A stretch of 56,876 nt of DNA from Bacteroidales bacterium (GTDB taxonomy: Bacteria; Bacteroidota; Bacteroidia; Bacteroidales; WCHB1-69). Location of the stretch: NCBI GenBank assembly GCA_017554325.1, contig JAFZIP010000017.1, positions 1-56,876 of the forward strand, given 5' to 3'. A program made the position numbers and the translations under genes. Under the pieces are notes generated by a model. It ran no database searches and was not told the origin of the DNA. It was given only the letters and a program-made list of their open reading frames with translations. Below, in pieces: positions 41,371 to 50,362 of the stretch (positions are counted from its first letter, which is position 1; the number at the start of each line of letters is the position of its first letter).

Positions 41371-41835
41371 ATGAAAAAGATTGTCTGGCTGATATTTGCA
41401 ATGGTTTTGGTTTGCACCTCGTGCAACAAGAATGTCTTTTACAGCGACATACAGAACCTGCCCGACGAGAAGTGGAACATCAAGAAGCCATTGACATTCA
41501 CAGTCGATATCACCGACTCGATGCAGTATTTCGACATGTACATGCATGTGCGCAACACCACTGACTTCCAAACGCAGAACTTCTATGTGTTCATGAACAC
41601 GAAATACCCCGACGGGCACAGCGAGCAGGACACATTGGGGTTCATTTTGTGCGACAAGTTCGGCAAATGGACGGGCAAAGGCCAGGGGCGTATCAAGGAC
41701 AACAAGTTCCTGTTCCAGCCCAATGTGCGGTTCCCCTTCAACGGCACGTACACCTTCACCATCACGCAGGGCATGCGCGAGGATGTGGTGACCGGCATCA
41801 GCGATTTCGGCATCACCCTGGAGAAGCACCAATAG
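41371..41835 (+). CDS. gldH: Gliding-motility-type lipoprotein GldH
   Basis: A 154-residue lipoprotein (MKKIVWLIFAMVLVCTSCNK, acylated Cys18). The remainder is beta-rich (WNIKKPLTFTVDITDSMQYFDMYMHVRNTTDF, GKWTGKGQGRIKDNKFLFQPNVRFPFNGTYTFTITQGMRED), matching GldH. It is needed for gliding in Flavobacterium; non-gliding Bacteroidales keep it for an unclear envelope function. It lies 22 nt after ricT, probably the same transcript, and its stop lies 2 nt from the end of convergent rsgA. Confidence 0.88.
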   Translation: MKKIVWLIFAMVLVCTSCNKNVFYSDIQNLPDEKWNIKKPLTFTVDITDSMQYFDMYMHVRNTTDFQTQNFYVFMNTKYPDGHSEQDTLGFILCDKFGKWTGKGQGRIKDNKFLFQPNVRFPFNGTYTFTITQGMREDVVTGISDFGITLEKHQ

Positions 41836-41837
41836 TA

Positions 41838-42770
41838 TTATTCCAACTGCCAATCCGCCAGCTTCATGTCGTCGTCCAAGAGGATAGCGAGATAATTCTG
41901 ATAGCGTGATTCGGCGATGTCGCCGCGCTCAACGGCTTCGTGCACCGCGCAGCCGGGCTCGTGCGTATGCGAGCAGTCGTCAAACTTGCATTTGTTGTTA
42001 TATGCCCGGATTTCCGGAAAATAGTCCCGAATCTCTTCCTTGGAATATTGAATCAACCCAAACTCCTTGATGCCGGGTGTGTCCATGACATAGCCGCCAG
42101 CCAGCGGGAACATCTCCGCGAAGGTGGTCGTGTGTCGGCCTTTGAGATGCTGCCGCGAGATCTCCCCCACACGCAAGTCCAACGAAGGATCCAGGCACGT
42201 GATCAGCGCAGACTTGCCCGTGCCGGAATGCCCGCTGAACAGGGCCACCCCGCCCGCCATTCTCCGGCGCAAGTCCTCCACTCCTTCGCCCGTGACTGCC
42301 GAGGTGCACACCGCCTCATAGCCAATCTTGGTGTACAACTCCGCCAACTGACGCACCAATTCCCGCTCCTGCTCCGTGTAAATGTCCATCTTGTTGAAAA
42401 CCAGACAGACCGGTATGCGGAAACCCTCGGCAGACACCAAGAAGCGGTCGATGAACCCCAACGAGGTTCTCGGCTCCTTCAGCGTCACCAACAGGAAACA
42501 GACATCAATATTGGCGGCAATCACATGGCTGATTTTGGAAAGATTGGTGGATTTGCGCTCAATGAAATTGCGCCGTTGCTCAATCTGCGTGATTGTCCCC
42601 ATGCCGTCCTCCTCCAACTCGAACTCCACCCAATCGCCCACCACCACGGGGTTGGTGTTCTTGATCCCCTTGATGCGGAACTGCCCGCGCAGACGGCATT
42701 GCACCACCTGCCCGTCGGCCTGACGGGCCTGGTACCAGCTGCCGGTGGATTTGGTAATGAGAGCTCTCAT
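41838..42770 (-). CDS. rsgA: Ribosome small-subunit-dependent GTPase RsgA
   Basis: A 310-residue protein: OB-fold N-terminus (GSWYQARQADGQVVQCRLRGQFR), circularly permuted GTPase with VFNKMD (G4) ahead of GHSGTGKSAL (G1) and DTPGIKEFG (G3), and a C-terminal zinc knuckle CKFDDCSHTHEPGCAV. It helps mature the 30S subunit. The start at ATG 42770 (MRALITKSTGSWY) fits the family; an upstream in-frame ATG at 42812 overlaps the dxr stop as ATGA but lies in a dispersed palindrome. Third gene of the adk-dxr-rsgA operon. Confidence 0.93.
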   Translation of the reverse strand: MRALITKSTGSWYQARQADGQVVQCRLRGQFRIKGIKNTNPVVVGDWVEFELEEDGMGTITQIEQRRNFIERKSTNLSKISHVIAANIDVCFLLVTLKEPRTSLGFIDRFLVSAEGFRIPVCLVFNKMDIYTEQERELVRQLAELYTKIGYEAVCTSAVTGEGVEDLRRRMAGGVALFSGHSGTGKSALITCLDPSLDLRVGEISRQHLKGRHTTTFAEMFPLAGGYVMDTPGIKEFGLIQYSKEEIRDYFPEIRAYNNKCKFDDCSHTHEPGCAVHEAVERGDIAESRYQNYLAILLDDDMKLADWQLE

Positions 42771-42798
42771 GGGTATTTCTTTGATATATTGGATGTTG

Positions 42799-42818
42799 GG
42801 GCGAATAATCATTCGCCC
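42799..42818. repeat. GGGCGAAT-aatc-ATTCGCCC palindrome at the dxr 3' end
   Basis: A perfect 8-bp inverted repeat that contains the dxr stop codon, so the last codons of dxr come from the element. Confidence 0.75.
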
Positions 42819-43972
42819 TTACGGATACGGTCTTTGGTCTCTTTATCGATAACCAGATATTCCTCCACGCTTTGCGGCACGCAGAAATCCGCCTTGGCAA
42901 GGGCATTCTCGATGAGGACCGGGATGTCCGCGTAGCGGATTTTGCCCTCCAGGAACCACTGCACGGCCATCTCGTTGGCGGCGTTCATCACACAGGGCAT
43001 GTTTCCGCCCTGGCGCGAGGCCTCGTACGCGATGCGCAAGCATGGGAAATTCTCCAAATCGGGCTGCTCGAAGGTAAGCTGCGGATAGTCGGCGAAGCTG
43101 AAACGGGGGAAACCGTTCTCCAGTCGCAACGGGTAGGTAACGGCATACTGGATGGGCAGTTTCATGTCGGGCACGCCGAGCTGCGCCTTGATGGAGCCGT
43201 CGCGGAACTGCACCAACGAGTGGACAATGGACTGCGGGTGCACCACCACCTCGATGTTGTCCAGCGACACATCGAAGAGCCACTTGGCCTCAATCACCTC
43301 CAAGCCTTTGTTCATGAGCGTGGAGCTGTCGATGGTCACTTTGGGGCCCATGTTCCAATTGGGGTGCTTGAGCGCCATCTCCAGTGTCACCTTCTGCAAC
43401 TCTTCCTTGGACCAGCCGCGGAACGGACCGCCGGAGGCCGTAATAATGAGTTTCTCAATGGGGTTGAACTGCTCGCCAGCCAAACATTGGAAGATGGCAG
43501 AATGCTCAGAGTCAACGGGATAGATGGGCACCTGACGTTCTTTGGCTTTGCGGGTCATCAGCTCGCCGGCCACCACCAAGGTTTCTTTGTTGGCCAATGC
43601 AATGAGCTTGCCACAGTCAATGGCGTGATAGATGGGACGCAGGCCTGCCACGCCCACAATGCAGGAGAGCACCATATCCACGCACTCCATCTCGCACACA
43701 TCGCACAGCGACTGCTCGCCGCAAAAGACTTTGACATCCTCGTCGGCAAGCGCCTCCTTTACCTTCTTGTACGCCGCTTCCTGCACCACCACCACAATAT
43801 TGGGCTTGTAGGTCCGCGCCTGTTGAATCAGCAGGTCGGCGCTGGAATTGGCCGCAATGACCTCCAGTTGCAACAGGTCGGGATACTGCGCGATGACCTG
43901 CAGCGACTGTACGCCCATGGAGCCAGTGGAGCCCAACAGGGCTATTCTACGCTTGTGCGCCTGTTCGTTCAT
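42809..43972 (-). CDS. dxr: 1-deoxy-D-xylulose 5-phosphate reductoisomerase
   Basis: A 387-residue enzyme of the MEP isoprenoid pathway. N-terminal NADPH fold RIALLGSTGSMGVQSLQV; LANKETLVVAGEL; the metal/substrate segment YPVDSEHSAIFQCL; ITASGGPFRGW; GPKVTIDSSTLMNKGLEVIEA; C-terminal helical domain. The start ATG at 43972 overlaps the adk stop as TAATG, indicating coupling; an upstream TTG is inside adk. The C-terminus (RKGE) is formed by a palindromic element. Confidence 0.96.
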   Translation of the reverse strand: MNEQAHKRRIALLGSTGSMGVQSLQVIAQYPDLLQLEVIAANSSADLLIQQARTYKPNIVVVVQEAAYKKVKEALADEDVKVFCGEQSLCDVCEMECVDMVLSCIVGVAGLRPIYHAIDCGKLIALANKETLVVAGELMTRKAKERQVPIYPVDSEHSAIFQCLAGEQFNPIEKLIITASGGPFRGWSKEELQKVTLEMALKHPNWNMGPKVTIDSSTLMNKGLEVIEAKWLFDVSLDNIEVVVHPQSIVHSLVQFRDGSIKAQLGVPDMKLPIQYAVTYPLRLENGFPRFSFADYPQLTFEQPDLENFPCLRIAYEASRQGGNMPCVMNAANEMAVQWFLEGKIRYADIPVLIENALAKADFCVPQSVEEYLVIDKETKDRIRKGE

Positions 43973-44547
43973 TATTTGTGGCTTTCGATCGTCTTGCAAA
44001 TATCGGCAAACACATGCTCGATGTCCTGCATGCCGTTCAGCTGGATAAGCTTGCCCTGGTTCTTGTAATAATCCACCAGCGGCATGGTCTGCTCAAAGAA
44101 GTTGGCCACGCGGGCTTTCACCGTTTCCGGAGTGTCATCTGCACGGTTCTCCAACTGCGCACGCTTGAGAATGCGTTTCTCCACTTCTTCCATCTCAACA
44201 TACAGGTAGAGTACCATATCAATATTCAAATCCTTGAACAGATTCTTGTCGTCCAACATCTCTGCCTGCTTGATGGTTCTAGGCACACCATCGAAGATGA
44301 ACCCCTTGCTGTCAGCGTGTTTCTGGATATGGTTGTTAAGCATTCCCAACGTGATATCGTCCGGGCAAAGGTCACCACGGTTGATGATTTCCTGGGCTTT
44401 CAAACCCAGCGGGGTCTTGTTTGAAATTTCATAACGGAAGAGATCTCCTGTGGAGACATGGTCAAAGCCGAATTTTTCGGCAATCAGTTTTGCCTGCGTG
44501 CCCTTGCCGCTGCCGGGGGCACCAAAAAGTACAATATTCGTCTGCAT
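43972..44547 (-). CDS. adk: Adenylate kinase
   Basis: A 191-residue enzyme: P-loop GAPGSGKGTQ (9-18), the AMP-binding region STGDLFRYEI, IFDGVPRTIKQAEML, and a short lid without the four-Cys zinc site. Interconverts ATP, ADP and AMP. First gene of an operon with dxr and rsgA; its promoter lies in the 39-nt gap after hpt. Confidence 0.96.
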   Translation of the reverse strand: MQTNIVLFGAPGSGKGTQAKLIAEKFGFDHVSTGDLFRYEISNKTPLGLKAQEIINRGDLCPDDITLGMLNNHIQKHADSKGFIFDGVPRTIKQAEMLDDKNLFKDLNIDMVLYLYVEMEEVEKRILKRAQLENRADDTPETVKARVANFFEQTMPLVDYYKNQGKLIQLNGMQDIEHVFADICKTIESHK

Positions 44548-44572
44548 AATAGATATTAAATATTTGAATTGA

Positions 44573-44580
44573 CAAATGTA
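44573..44580 (-). promoter_or_regulatory. Promoter -7 box TACATTTG for adk
   Basis: The minus strand reads TACATTTG, 25 nt upstream of the adk ATG. Confidence 0.55.
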
Positions 44581-44586
44581 AAAAAC

Positions 44587-45129
44587 TTAATCTATCTTCA
44601 GCTGATAGATATCGGGAAGGTTGCGCCCATAGCCGTCGTAGTCGAGACCGCGACCCACCACAAACTTGTTGGGGATGGAAAATGCGCAATAGTGGATGGG
44701 CAAGTCGAGCATATAGGCCTCCGGTTTGTAGGTCATGGTGGCGATGCGCAGGTCTTTCAAGCCCGTCGGCTCCAGCATTTCCACCAAATGTTTGTATGTT
44801 CGCCCGGTGTCGATGATATCCTCCAGAATAATCACGCGCTTGCCGCGCAAGTCTTCCGTGAGTCCGATGAGGTTCTTCACATGATTGGTAGATTGCGTTC
44901 CGCTGTACGAAGAGAGCTTGACGCAGGAAATCCGGCATTGGATGGTCAGCCGTTTGAGCAGGTCAACGGCGAAGACAATGGCCCCGTTGAGGGTCACCAA
45001 CAGCACTGGATCGTCATTTTTGTATTCCTCATTAATCTGGTCGGCCACCTTCTGGATAGCGGCATCTATCTCCTCTCCAGGGATGAACTTGACAAATGTC
45101 TTGTCTAAAATAGTTACAGAATCCATCAT
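44587..45129 (-). CDS. hpt: Hypoxanthine phosphoribosyltransferase
   Basis: A 180-residue type I phosphoribosyltransferase with the PRPP motif VIILEDIIDTGRT, the flexible-loop region VKLSSYSGTQS and the C-terminal VGRGLDYDGYGRNLPDIYQL typical of Hpt. It salvages hypoxanthine, probably also guanine, to IMP/GMP. Upstream of adk on the same strand. Confidence 0.95.
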   Translation of the reverse strand: MMDSVTILDKTFVKFIPGEEIDAAIQKVADQINEEYKNDDPVLLVTLNGAIVFAVDLLKRLTIQCRISCVKLSSYSGTQSTNHVKNLIGLTEDLRGKRVIILEDIIDTGRTYKHLVEMLEPTGLKDLRIATMTYKPEAYMLDLPIHYCAFSIPNKFVVGRGLDYDGYGRNLPDIYQLKID

Positions 45130-45150
45130 ATACGTTTAGCAAATCGCTGG

Positions 45151-45158
45151 CAAAAGTA
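45151..45158 (-). promoter_or_regulatory. Promoter -7 box TACTTTTG for hpt
   Basis: The minus strand reads TACTTTTG, 21 nt upstream of the hpt ATG. Confidence 0.6.
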
Positions 45159-45191
45159 CAAAATAGTTATGAAAAAGTACATATTTTTTAT

Positions 45192-45199
45192 TATTTTTG
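45192..45199 (+). promoter_or_regulatory. Promoter -7 box TATTTTTG for the MMPL-led lipid operon
   Basis: Lies 19 nt upstream of the ATG at 45219. No further TAnnTTTG box was seen in the gaps between the eight genes that follow. Confidence 0.6.
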
Positions 45200-45218
45200 C
45201 GCACTCAAAAAATAGGGG

Positions 45219-48200
45219 ATGAAGAGAGCGTTTCTATCTATCTACGAATACCTCCAGACACACAAAACAATCTTATGGGGCAGCCTTCTGCTCCTAGTGG
45301 TGTTGTGTGTCTTCAGCACGCTCAGGCTATCCTTCGTGGAAGATATCTCCAGTTTCCTGCCCGGCGGCAAACAGAATGAGCGCATCAACTACGCGTACGA
45401 GCATTTAGGGGGTGACAACAAGATCGTTGTCAGCATCAGCATGGCCGACACCACGCAAAGCGCGGACCCCGAATTGCTGTCGGAGGCCGCTGATCTTTTC
45501 GCCGAACGCCTGTCCGAAGACGACAAGGATGGTCACATCAAAGGCATCCTGTCCACTGTGGATGAGACGATAATGTCGGAGGTGACGGAGTTCGTAGTGG
45601 AGAACATGCCCTACTTCCTCACGGAGGAGGACTATCGCAGGATGGACACGATGCTCATGCCCGAGCACATCAACAGGCAGCTGGCCGCCGACCGACAATT
45701 GTTAGCCTCCCCCGTTCCCATGATGCGCACGCTGATACAAAGCGATCCGCTATTTTTCTCAGGCCCTGTTCTGCAATCACTCTCAAACTTCAACATGGAG
45801 GAGGGTTATCAGACCGAGAACGACCATATCTTCAGCCAAGCGGGCGACGAGGCCCTGGTAATTGTCACCAGCCAGTATCCGCTCAGCGAAACCAAGAACA
45901 ACGGCAAGTTAATCAAGAAGATAGAGCGTATCTCCCGCGAGGTGGAAAAAGAGATGGACCGGAAAGTTCACATCAGCAGTTTCGGCGCTTCGCAAATCTC
46001 CATCACCAATTCATCCCAGATTAAAAAAGACAGTTTCACGGCCATCGGATTGTCTCTTCTGCTCATCCTGGCCCTGCTGATATACTACTACCGCAATTTC
46101 CGCAGCATACTGATGATTCTGTTTTCCATCACCTTCGGTGGATTGTTCGCCTTGGGAATCATTGCCCTCGTCAAGAATCCGGTATCGCTCATCGCCATCG
46201 GGGCGGCCTCCATCATCATGGGTATTGCCATCAACTACCCCATACATTTCCTATCGCATTTCAAACGGACGGATGACAAGGAACAGATCATCAAGGAAAT
46301 CGTAACCCCGTTGTTAATCGGCAACATCACCACGGTGGGCGCGTTCCTCAGCTTGATGTTCATCAGTTCCCCCGCCATGAAAGATTTGGGACTGTTTTCA
46401 GCCCTTCTGCTGGTCGGTACCATCCTTTTCGTGTTGATATTCCTGCCACATCTCATGGGCAAGCATTTCCAAGGCAAGGAACGCGGATTGGCATTTCGGC
46501 CTGTAGCCGAATTCAAGCCTGAGAACGTCAAAGGACTGTTCTGGGTAATTTTAGCCCTCACTGTAGTATTCTACATCTTCAGTTCGCGCACCTCCTTTGA
46601 TACCGACATGCACCACATCAACTTCATGACAAAGGAGCAGAAGGCGATGATGGACAAAATGCGTGCGAACACAGACACCACGGTGCGCACGCTCTATTTT
46701 GTTTCCGAAGGCACCACCTTGGAGCAGGCGCTGCTCAATTACGACAACGCTTCCGCCGAACTCCAAGCCATCACCCAATACAACCCGTCTGTCATCACAA
46801 AAGTCAGCGGCATCGGTTGTTTCCTGCCCGCCAAACAGACCCAGCAGGAACGCATTGCGCGCTGGAACGCATTCTGGAAAGAGCACCGCGAAGATTATCT
46901 GGCAGCGTTGGATCATGCAGCTATTGCTAACGGTTTCAAGCCTGAGGCCTTCCAACCCTGCAAGAAGATTGTCGAGCGGACCTACGCTCCCCAAGATGCA
47001 GAATACTTTGACCTCATCACCGATAACCTTGCCCACAATTTCATCTCCCAAGAGGGCAACCGCGTGATGGTCTATAATATGATTCAGGCAAAATCTGCAA
47101 ACGCCGCTGACATAGAGAACAGTCTAAACCAGATAGGCGGAGGCACCTTCGCATTTACCGACAGTTCCATCGCCAGCAGGCTGGTCGGTGCCCTGTCGCA
47201 CGACTTCGACTACGTGCTCTACATATGCGGTATCATCGTGTTCGCCTTCCTGCTCTTCTCCTTCGGCAGAATCGAGATCAGCATTATGGCCTTCCTGCCG
47301 CTCTTCACCGCCTGGATCTGGATTCTGGGCATCATGGGCATCACCGGCATCCAGTTCAACATCGTCAACATTATCCTGGCCACCTTCATCTTCGGCATGG
47401 GCGATGACTATTCGATATTTGTCACAGAAGGGCTTATCTACGAATATGCTTACGGCAGGAAGATGCTGTCGCAGTTCAAGAACTCCATCGTGCTTTCCGC
47501 CTCCATCATGTTCATCGGCATCGGCATGTTGATATTTGCCAAGCATCCAGCCATGCGCTCGTTGGCAGAGGTGACCATGATCGGCATGTTCTCTGTAGTG
47601 TTGATGGCCTACGTCATCCCGCCTATCATCTTCAAATGGCTGACACTACGCAAAGGCAAACCGCGCCGACAGCCCATCACCATCGGGAGTTTGTTCCGCA
47701 GCGTCATCGGATTCCCCTATTTCTTCTTCGGCATCATGGTACTCTCTGTCGGTGGTCTCTTTTGGCTCAAACTGGGCAAACCCACGGACGAGAACAAACT
47801 GAAATATCATAAGCTGCTGCGAAAACTGTTATTCTCCACTGCCCGAATCATTCCTCGGTCCTCCTTCACCATTGAGAATCCTCATGATGAAACCTTCGAG
47901 AAACCGGCCGTGATCATCTGCAACCATCAGTCGCATTTCGATCTCATGTATTTGTTGATGCTGCATCCGAAGATGATTGTCCTCACCAACGACTGGGCCT
48001 GGAACACCCTGCTATACAGGCAAGTCGTACGCAATGCCGACTATCTGCCGGCATCGTATGGCATGGACTCCAATTTCCCGAAAATCCAGGCAATGGTGGA
48101 CAAAGGTTATTCTGTGCTGGTGTTCCCAGAAGGCACACGCTCGTTTGACCTCAACATCCTGCGTTTCCATCAGGGCGCCTTCCATCTGGCTGACAAGTTG

Positions 48201-48776
48201 GGCTTGGACATCCTGCCCATCGTGACGCACGGCATCGGCGACATGTTCCCGAAGCACGACACCTGCATCCATCGCGGCATCGTCACCATATCCATCCGGG
48301 AGCGCATTCATCCCGACAACACTGACTATAGGATGGGCAAAAGCAACATGGAAACAGCCCGGCTTTTCCGCCAGTACTATATCCGGGAATTTGGCAAGCT
48401 GCGCGAGCGTTGCGAGACCCCGGAATATTTGAAAGATATTGTGTATCACAACTACATATACAAAGGCAAAGAGGTGGAATCTTCCTGCCGGCGCAAGCTT
48501 TGCTGGGTTTCAGAACTGATTTCCGCTCTAGAGAATGTTCCCGACGGAAGCAGCGTGCTGTACAAGCATTGCGGTAACGGCGAATTTTCGCTGATGGCCG
48601 CCCTGTGGCGCAAAAAGCTGACTTTCACCGCGTACGATGCCGACCCTGATTCCATTGCCCTCGCCGCCCATTGTTTCTCTGTCCCCGACAATCTGCACTA
48701 TATCAACGAAATACCCGACAGCACAACTTTTGATCACATCCTTGATGAATCCGAATTATTATCCCAAAACTCATAA
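45219..48776 (+). CDS. MMPL/RND transporter fused to PlsC acyltransferase and a methyltransferase-like tail
   Basis: A 1185-residue fusion. Residues 1-860 form an MMPL-type RND exporter: one N-terminal helix, a periplasmic loop, a block of helices (about 265-425) with GAASIIMGIAINYPIHF, a second loop and a second block (about 660-860) with ATFIFGMGDDYSIFVTEG. Residues about 875-1070 are a lysophosphatidate-type acyltransferase with NHQSHFD (about 900) and FPEGTRSFD (about 968). Residues about 1087-1185 resemble the start of a Rossmann methyltransferase (VLYKHCGNGEFS, TAYDADPDSIALAAHC) but lack a complete domain. It would export and acylate a lipid product. First gene of an operon; the FAD oxidoreductase follows by 12 nt. 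Confidence 0.9.
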   Translation: MKRAFLSIYEYLQTHKTILWGSLLLLVVLCVFSTLRLSFVEDISSFLPGGKQNERINYAYEHLGGDNKIVVSISMADTTQSADPELLSEAADLFAERLSEDDKDGHIKGILSTVDETIMSEVTEFVVENMPYFLTEEDYRRMDTMLMPEHINRQLAADRQLLASPVPMMRTLIQSDPLFFSGPVLQSLSNFNMEEGYQTENDHIFSQAGDEALVIVTSQYPLSETKNNGKLIKKIERISREVEKEMDRKVHISSFGASQISITNSSQIKKDSFTAIGLSLLLILALLIYYYRNFRSILMILFSITFGGLFALGIIALVKNPVSLIAIGAASIIMGIAINYPIHFLSHFKRTDDKEQIIKEIVTPLLIGNITTVGAFLSLMFISSPAMKDLGLFSALLLVGTILFVLIFLPHLMGKHFQGKERGLAFRPVAEFKPENVKGLFWVILALTVVFYIFSSRTSFDTDMHHINFMTKEQKAMMDKMRANTDTTVRTLYFVSEGTTLEQALLNYDNASAELQAITQYNPSVITKVSGIGCFLPAKQTQQERIARWNAFWKEHREDYLAALDHAAIANGFKPEAFQPCKKIVERTYAPQDAEYFDLITDNLAHNFISQEGNRVMVYNMIQAKSANAADIENSLNQIGGGTFAFTDSSIASRLVGALSHDFDYVLYICGIIVFAFLLFSFGRIEISIMAFLPLFTAWIWILGIMGITGIQFNIVNIILATFIFGMGDDYSIFVTEGLIYEYAYGRKMLSQFKNSIVLSASIMFIGIGMLIFAKHPAMRSLAEVTMIGMFSVVLMAYVIPPIIFKWLTLRKGKPRRQPITIGSLFRSVIGFPYFFFGIMVLSVGGLFWLKLGKPTDENKLKYHKLLRKLLFSTARIIPRSSFTIENPHDETFEKPAVIICNHQSHFDLMYLLMLHPKMIVLTNDWAWNTLLYRQVVRNADYLPASYGMDSNFPKIQAMVDKGYSVLVFPEGTRSFDLNILRFHQGAFHLADKLGLDILPIVTHGIGDMFPKHDTCIHRGIVTISIRERIHPDNTDYRMGKSNMETARLFRQYYIREFGKLRERCETPEYLKDIVYHNYIYKGKEVESSCRRKLCWVSELISALENVPDGSSVLYKHCGNGEFSLMAALWRKKLTFTAYDADPDSIALAAHCFSVPDNLHYINEIPDSTTFDHILDESELLSQNS

Positions 48777-48788
48777 TCCGAACATTTA

Positions 48789-50285
48789 ATGGCCAACACT
48801 AAATATGACATAGCGATTCTCGGCACAGGCCTCGGCGGGCTCGTTTGCGGCTATATGCTCAGCAAAAACGGGTTCAACGTAATCTTGTTGGAGAAAAACG
48901 CCCAAATTGGAGGATGCCTTCAAACCTTCAAGCGTTTTGGTGTGAAATTCGATACCGGAATGCACTACATAGGCAGCATGTTGGAAGGCCAGATTCTGCA
49001 CAGACTGTTCAACTATCTGAATCTTCTGCCGGACATCAAGCTCAACCGTCTGGACGAGGAGGGCTATGACCGGCTATCCATTGGAGGAAAGCAATATCGA
49101 TATGCCTCCGGCTATGATCATTTTGTCGAGACTCTATGTCAAGATTTCCCGAACAACCGGCGTGACATTGAGGAGTACGTGACGCAACTCCAAAACATTG
49201 CCAACGCCTCGCCGCTCTACAATCTGAGGAAAGTGGAAGATTATGTGTTCATTGAGGCTGATTACATCAAGACCAGCATCAACGATTTCATCGCTTCCAT
49301 CACCAAAGATTACAATCTGCAGAATGTGCTGGCCGGGAACCTGCCACTATACGCAGGCGTCAAGGACAAAACCCCGACTTACATCCATGCCCTGATCAAC
49401 AATTTCTACATCCAGAGTGCATGGCGCATTATCAATGGCAGCGATTCCATTGCCGCCTCCCTCGCCAACTCCATTCGTTCCTTCGGCGGCACCATACGCA
49501 CCAAAAGCGAAGTGTCTGAAATCGTGTGTAACGACACTCAGGCCATCGGCATCCGGTTGGCAGACGGGGAATTCATCGAGGCCAAGAGCATCATCTCCAA
49601 CATCCATCCGCAATCCACGCTGAAGATGATCAACTCGCACCTGATCCGCAAAGCCTACCGGGTGCGCATCAATGATTTGGAAAACACCATTTCCAACTTC
49701 ACCCTATATATCAAGTTCAAGGAAAAGGCCACGCCCTACCTCAACTACAACTATTATTATTATAAACAGGATGACGTTTGGAAAGCCAACGAGCGCAAAG
49801 TCGGCGACCCGTTGCAAAGCTACCTTTTCATGCACCAGTGCGCACGTGAAAACCAACAATGGGCGGAGAGTGCGGAGATGATCGGCTACATGAGATTCGA
49901 CGAGGTGCTGAAATGGGAAAACACCACCGTGGGCAGAAGAGGCGATGACTACCTGGCCTTCAAACAAGCCACCGCCGAGCATTACCTGGATGTGCTGGAA
50001 GAGTCGTTCCCGGGCATCCGCTCCACTATTGAGGCTTACGAAACCTCCACGCCCCTCACCTACCGCGACTACACAGCCACCCAAGATGGGTCCATGTATG
50101 GCATCATCCGCGACAAGAACTTCCCAACGCAGACCTTGGTGTCGCAGCGTACCAAGATTCCCAACCTGTTCCTCACGGGGCAGAACATCAACTCTCACGG
50201 CATCCTGGGCGTGACCATCGGAGCGGCCCTCACTTGCGCCGAGTTCTTAGGACTGAACAAGATTATTGACGAGATTGAAAAGTAA
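48789..50285 (+). CDS. CrtI/retinol-saturase-like FAD oxidoreductase
   Basis: A 498-residue protein: N-terminal dinucleotide fold DIAILGTGLGGLVCGYMLSKNGFNVILLEKN followed by IGGCLQTFKRFGVKFDTGMHYIG, a substrate-domain middle part, and the C-terminal FAD segment LFLTGQNINSHGILGVTIGAAL. The family includes phytoene desaturases and all-trans-retinol saturases, which add or remove double bonds in isoprenoid or polyene chains. Neighbours include lipid acyltransferases, so a polyene or lipid substrate is likely; no carotenoid genes (crtB, crtE) are in the window. Confidence 0.88.
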   Translation: MANTKYDIAILGTGLGGLVCGYMLSKNGFNVILLEKNAQIGGCLQTFKRFGVKFDTGMHYIGSMLEGQILHRLFNYLNLLPDIKLNRLDEEGYDRLSIGGKQYRYASGYDHFVETLCQDFPNNRRDIEEYVTQLQNIANASPLYNLRKVEDYVFIEADYIKTSINDFIASITKDYNLQNVLAGNLPLYAGVKDKTPTYIHALINNFYIQSAWRIINGSDSIAASLANSIRSFGGTIRTKSEVSEIVCNDTQAIGIRLADGEFIEAKSIISNIHPQSTLKMINSHLIRKAYRVRINDLENTISNFTLYIKFKEKATPYLNYNYYYYKQDDVWKANERKVGDPLQSYLFMHQCARENQQWAESAEMIGYMRFDEVLKWENTTVGRRGDDYLAFKQATAEHYLDVLEESFPGIRSTIEAYETSTPLTYRDYTATQDGSMYGIIRDKNFPTQTLVSQRTKIPNLFLTGQNINSHGILGVTIGAALTCAEFLGLNKIIDEIEK

Positions 50286-50303
50286 CACGGAAAACGATGA
50301 AGG

Positions 50304-50325
50304 TTCCGCCGCATTCGCGGCGGAA
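50304..50325. repeat. TTCCGCCGC-attc-GCGGCGGAA hairpin
   Basis: A perfect 9-bp stem in the 77-nt gap between two operon genes. A related hairpin with the same ATTCGCGG core lies at 56094-56114. No T run, so a terminator is unlikely. Confidence 0.75.
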
Positions 50326-50362
50326 TGGTGAAAAAAGATAATATAAATAAAACAACAACGAT

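Noticed and set aside
42872..44068. A 398-codon open frame antisense to dxr and the end of adk
   Set aside because: It shadows two clearly recognised essential genes and has no recognisable motif.
48789..50285. Carotenoid biosynthesis cluster
   Set aside because: Only the CrtI-like oxidoreductase is present; no phytoene synthase or prenyl synthase gene is in the window.
50304..50325. Hairpin as a transcription terminator between the oxidoreductase and radical SAM genes
   Set aside because: It has no T run on either strand, and the downstream gap has no promoter box.
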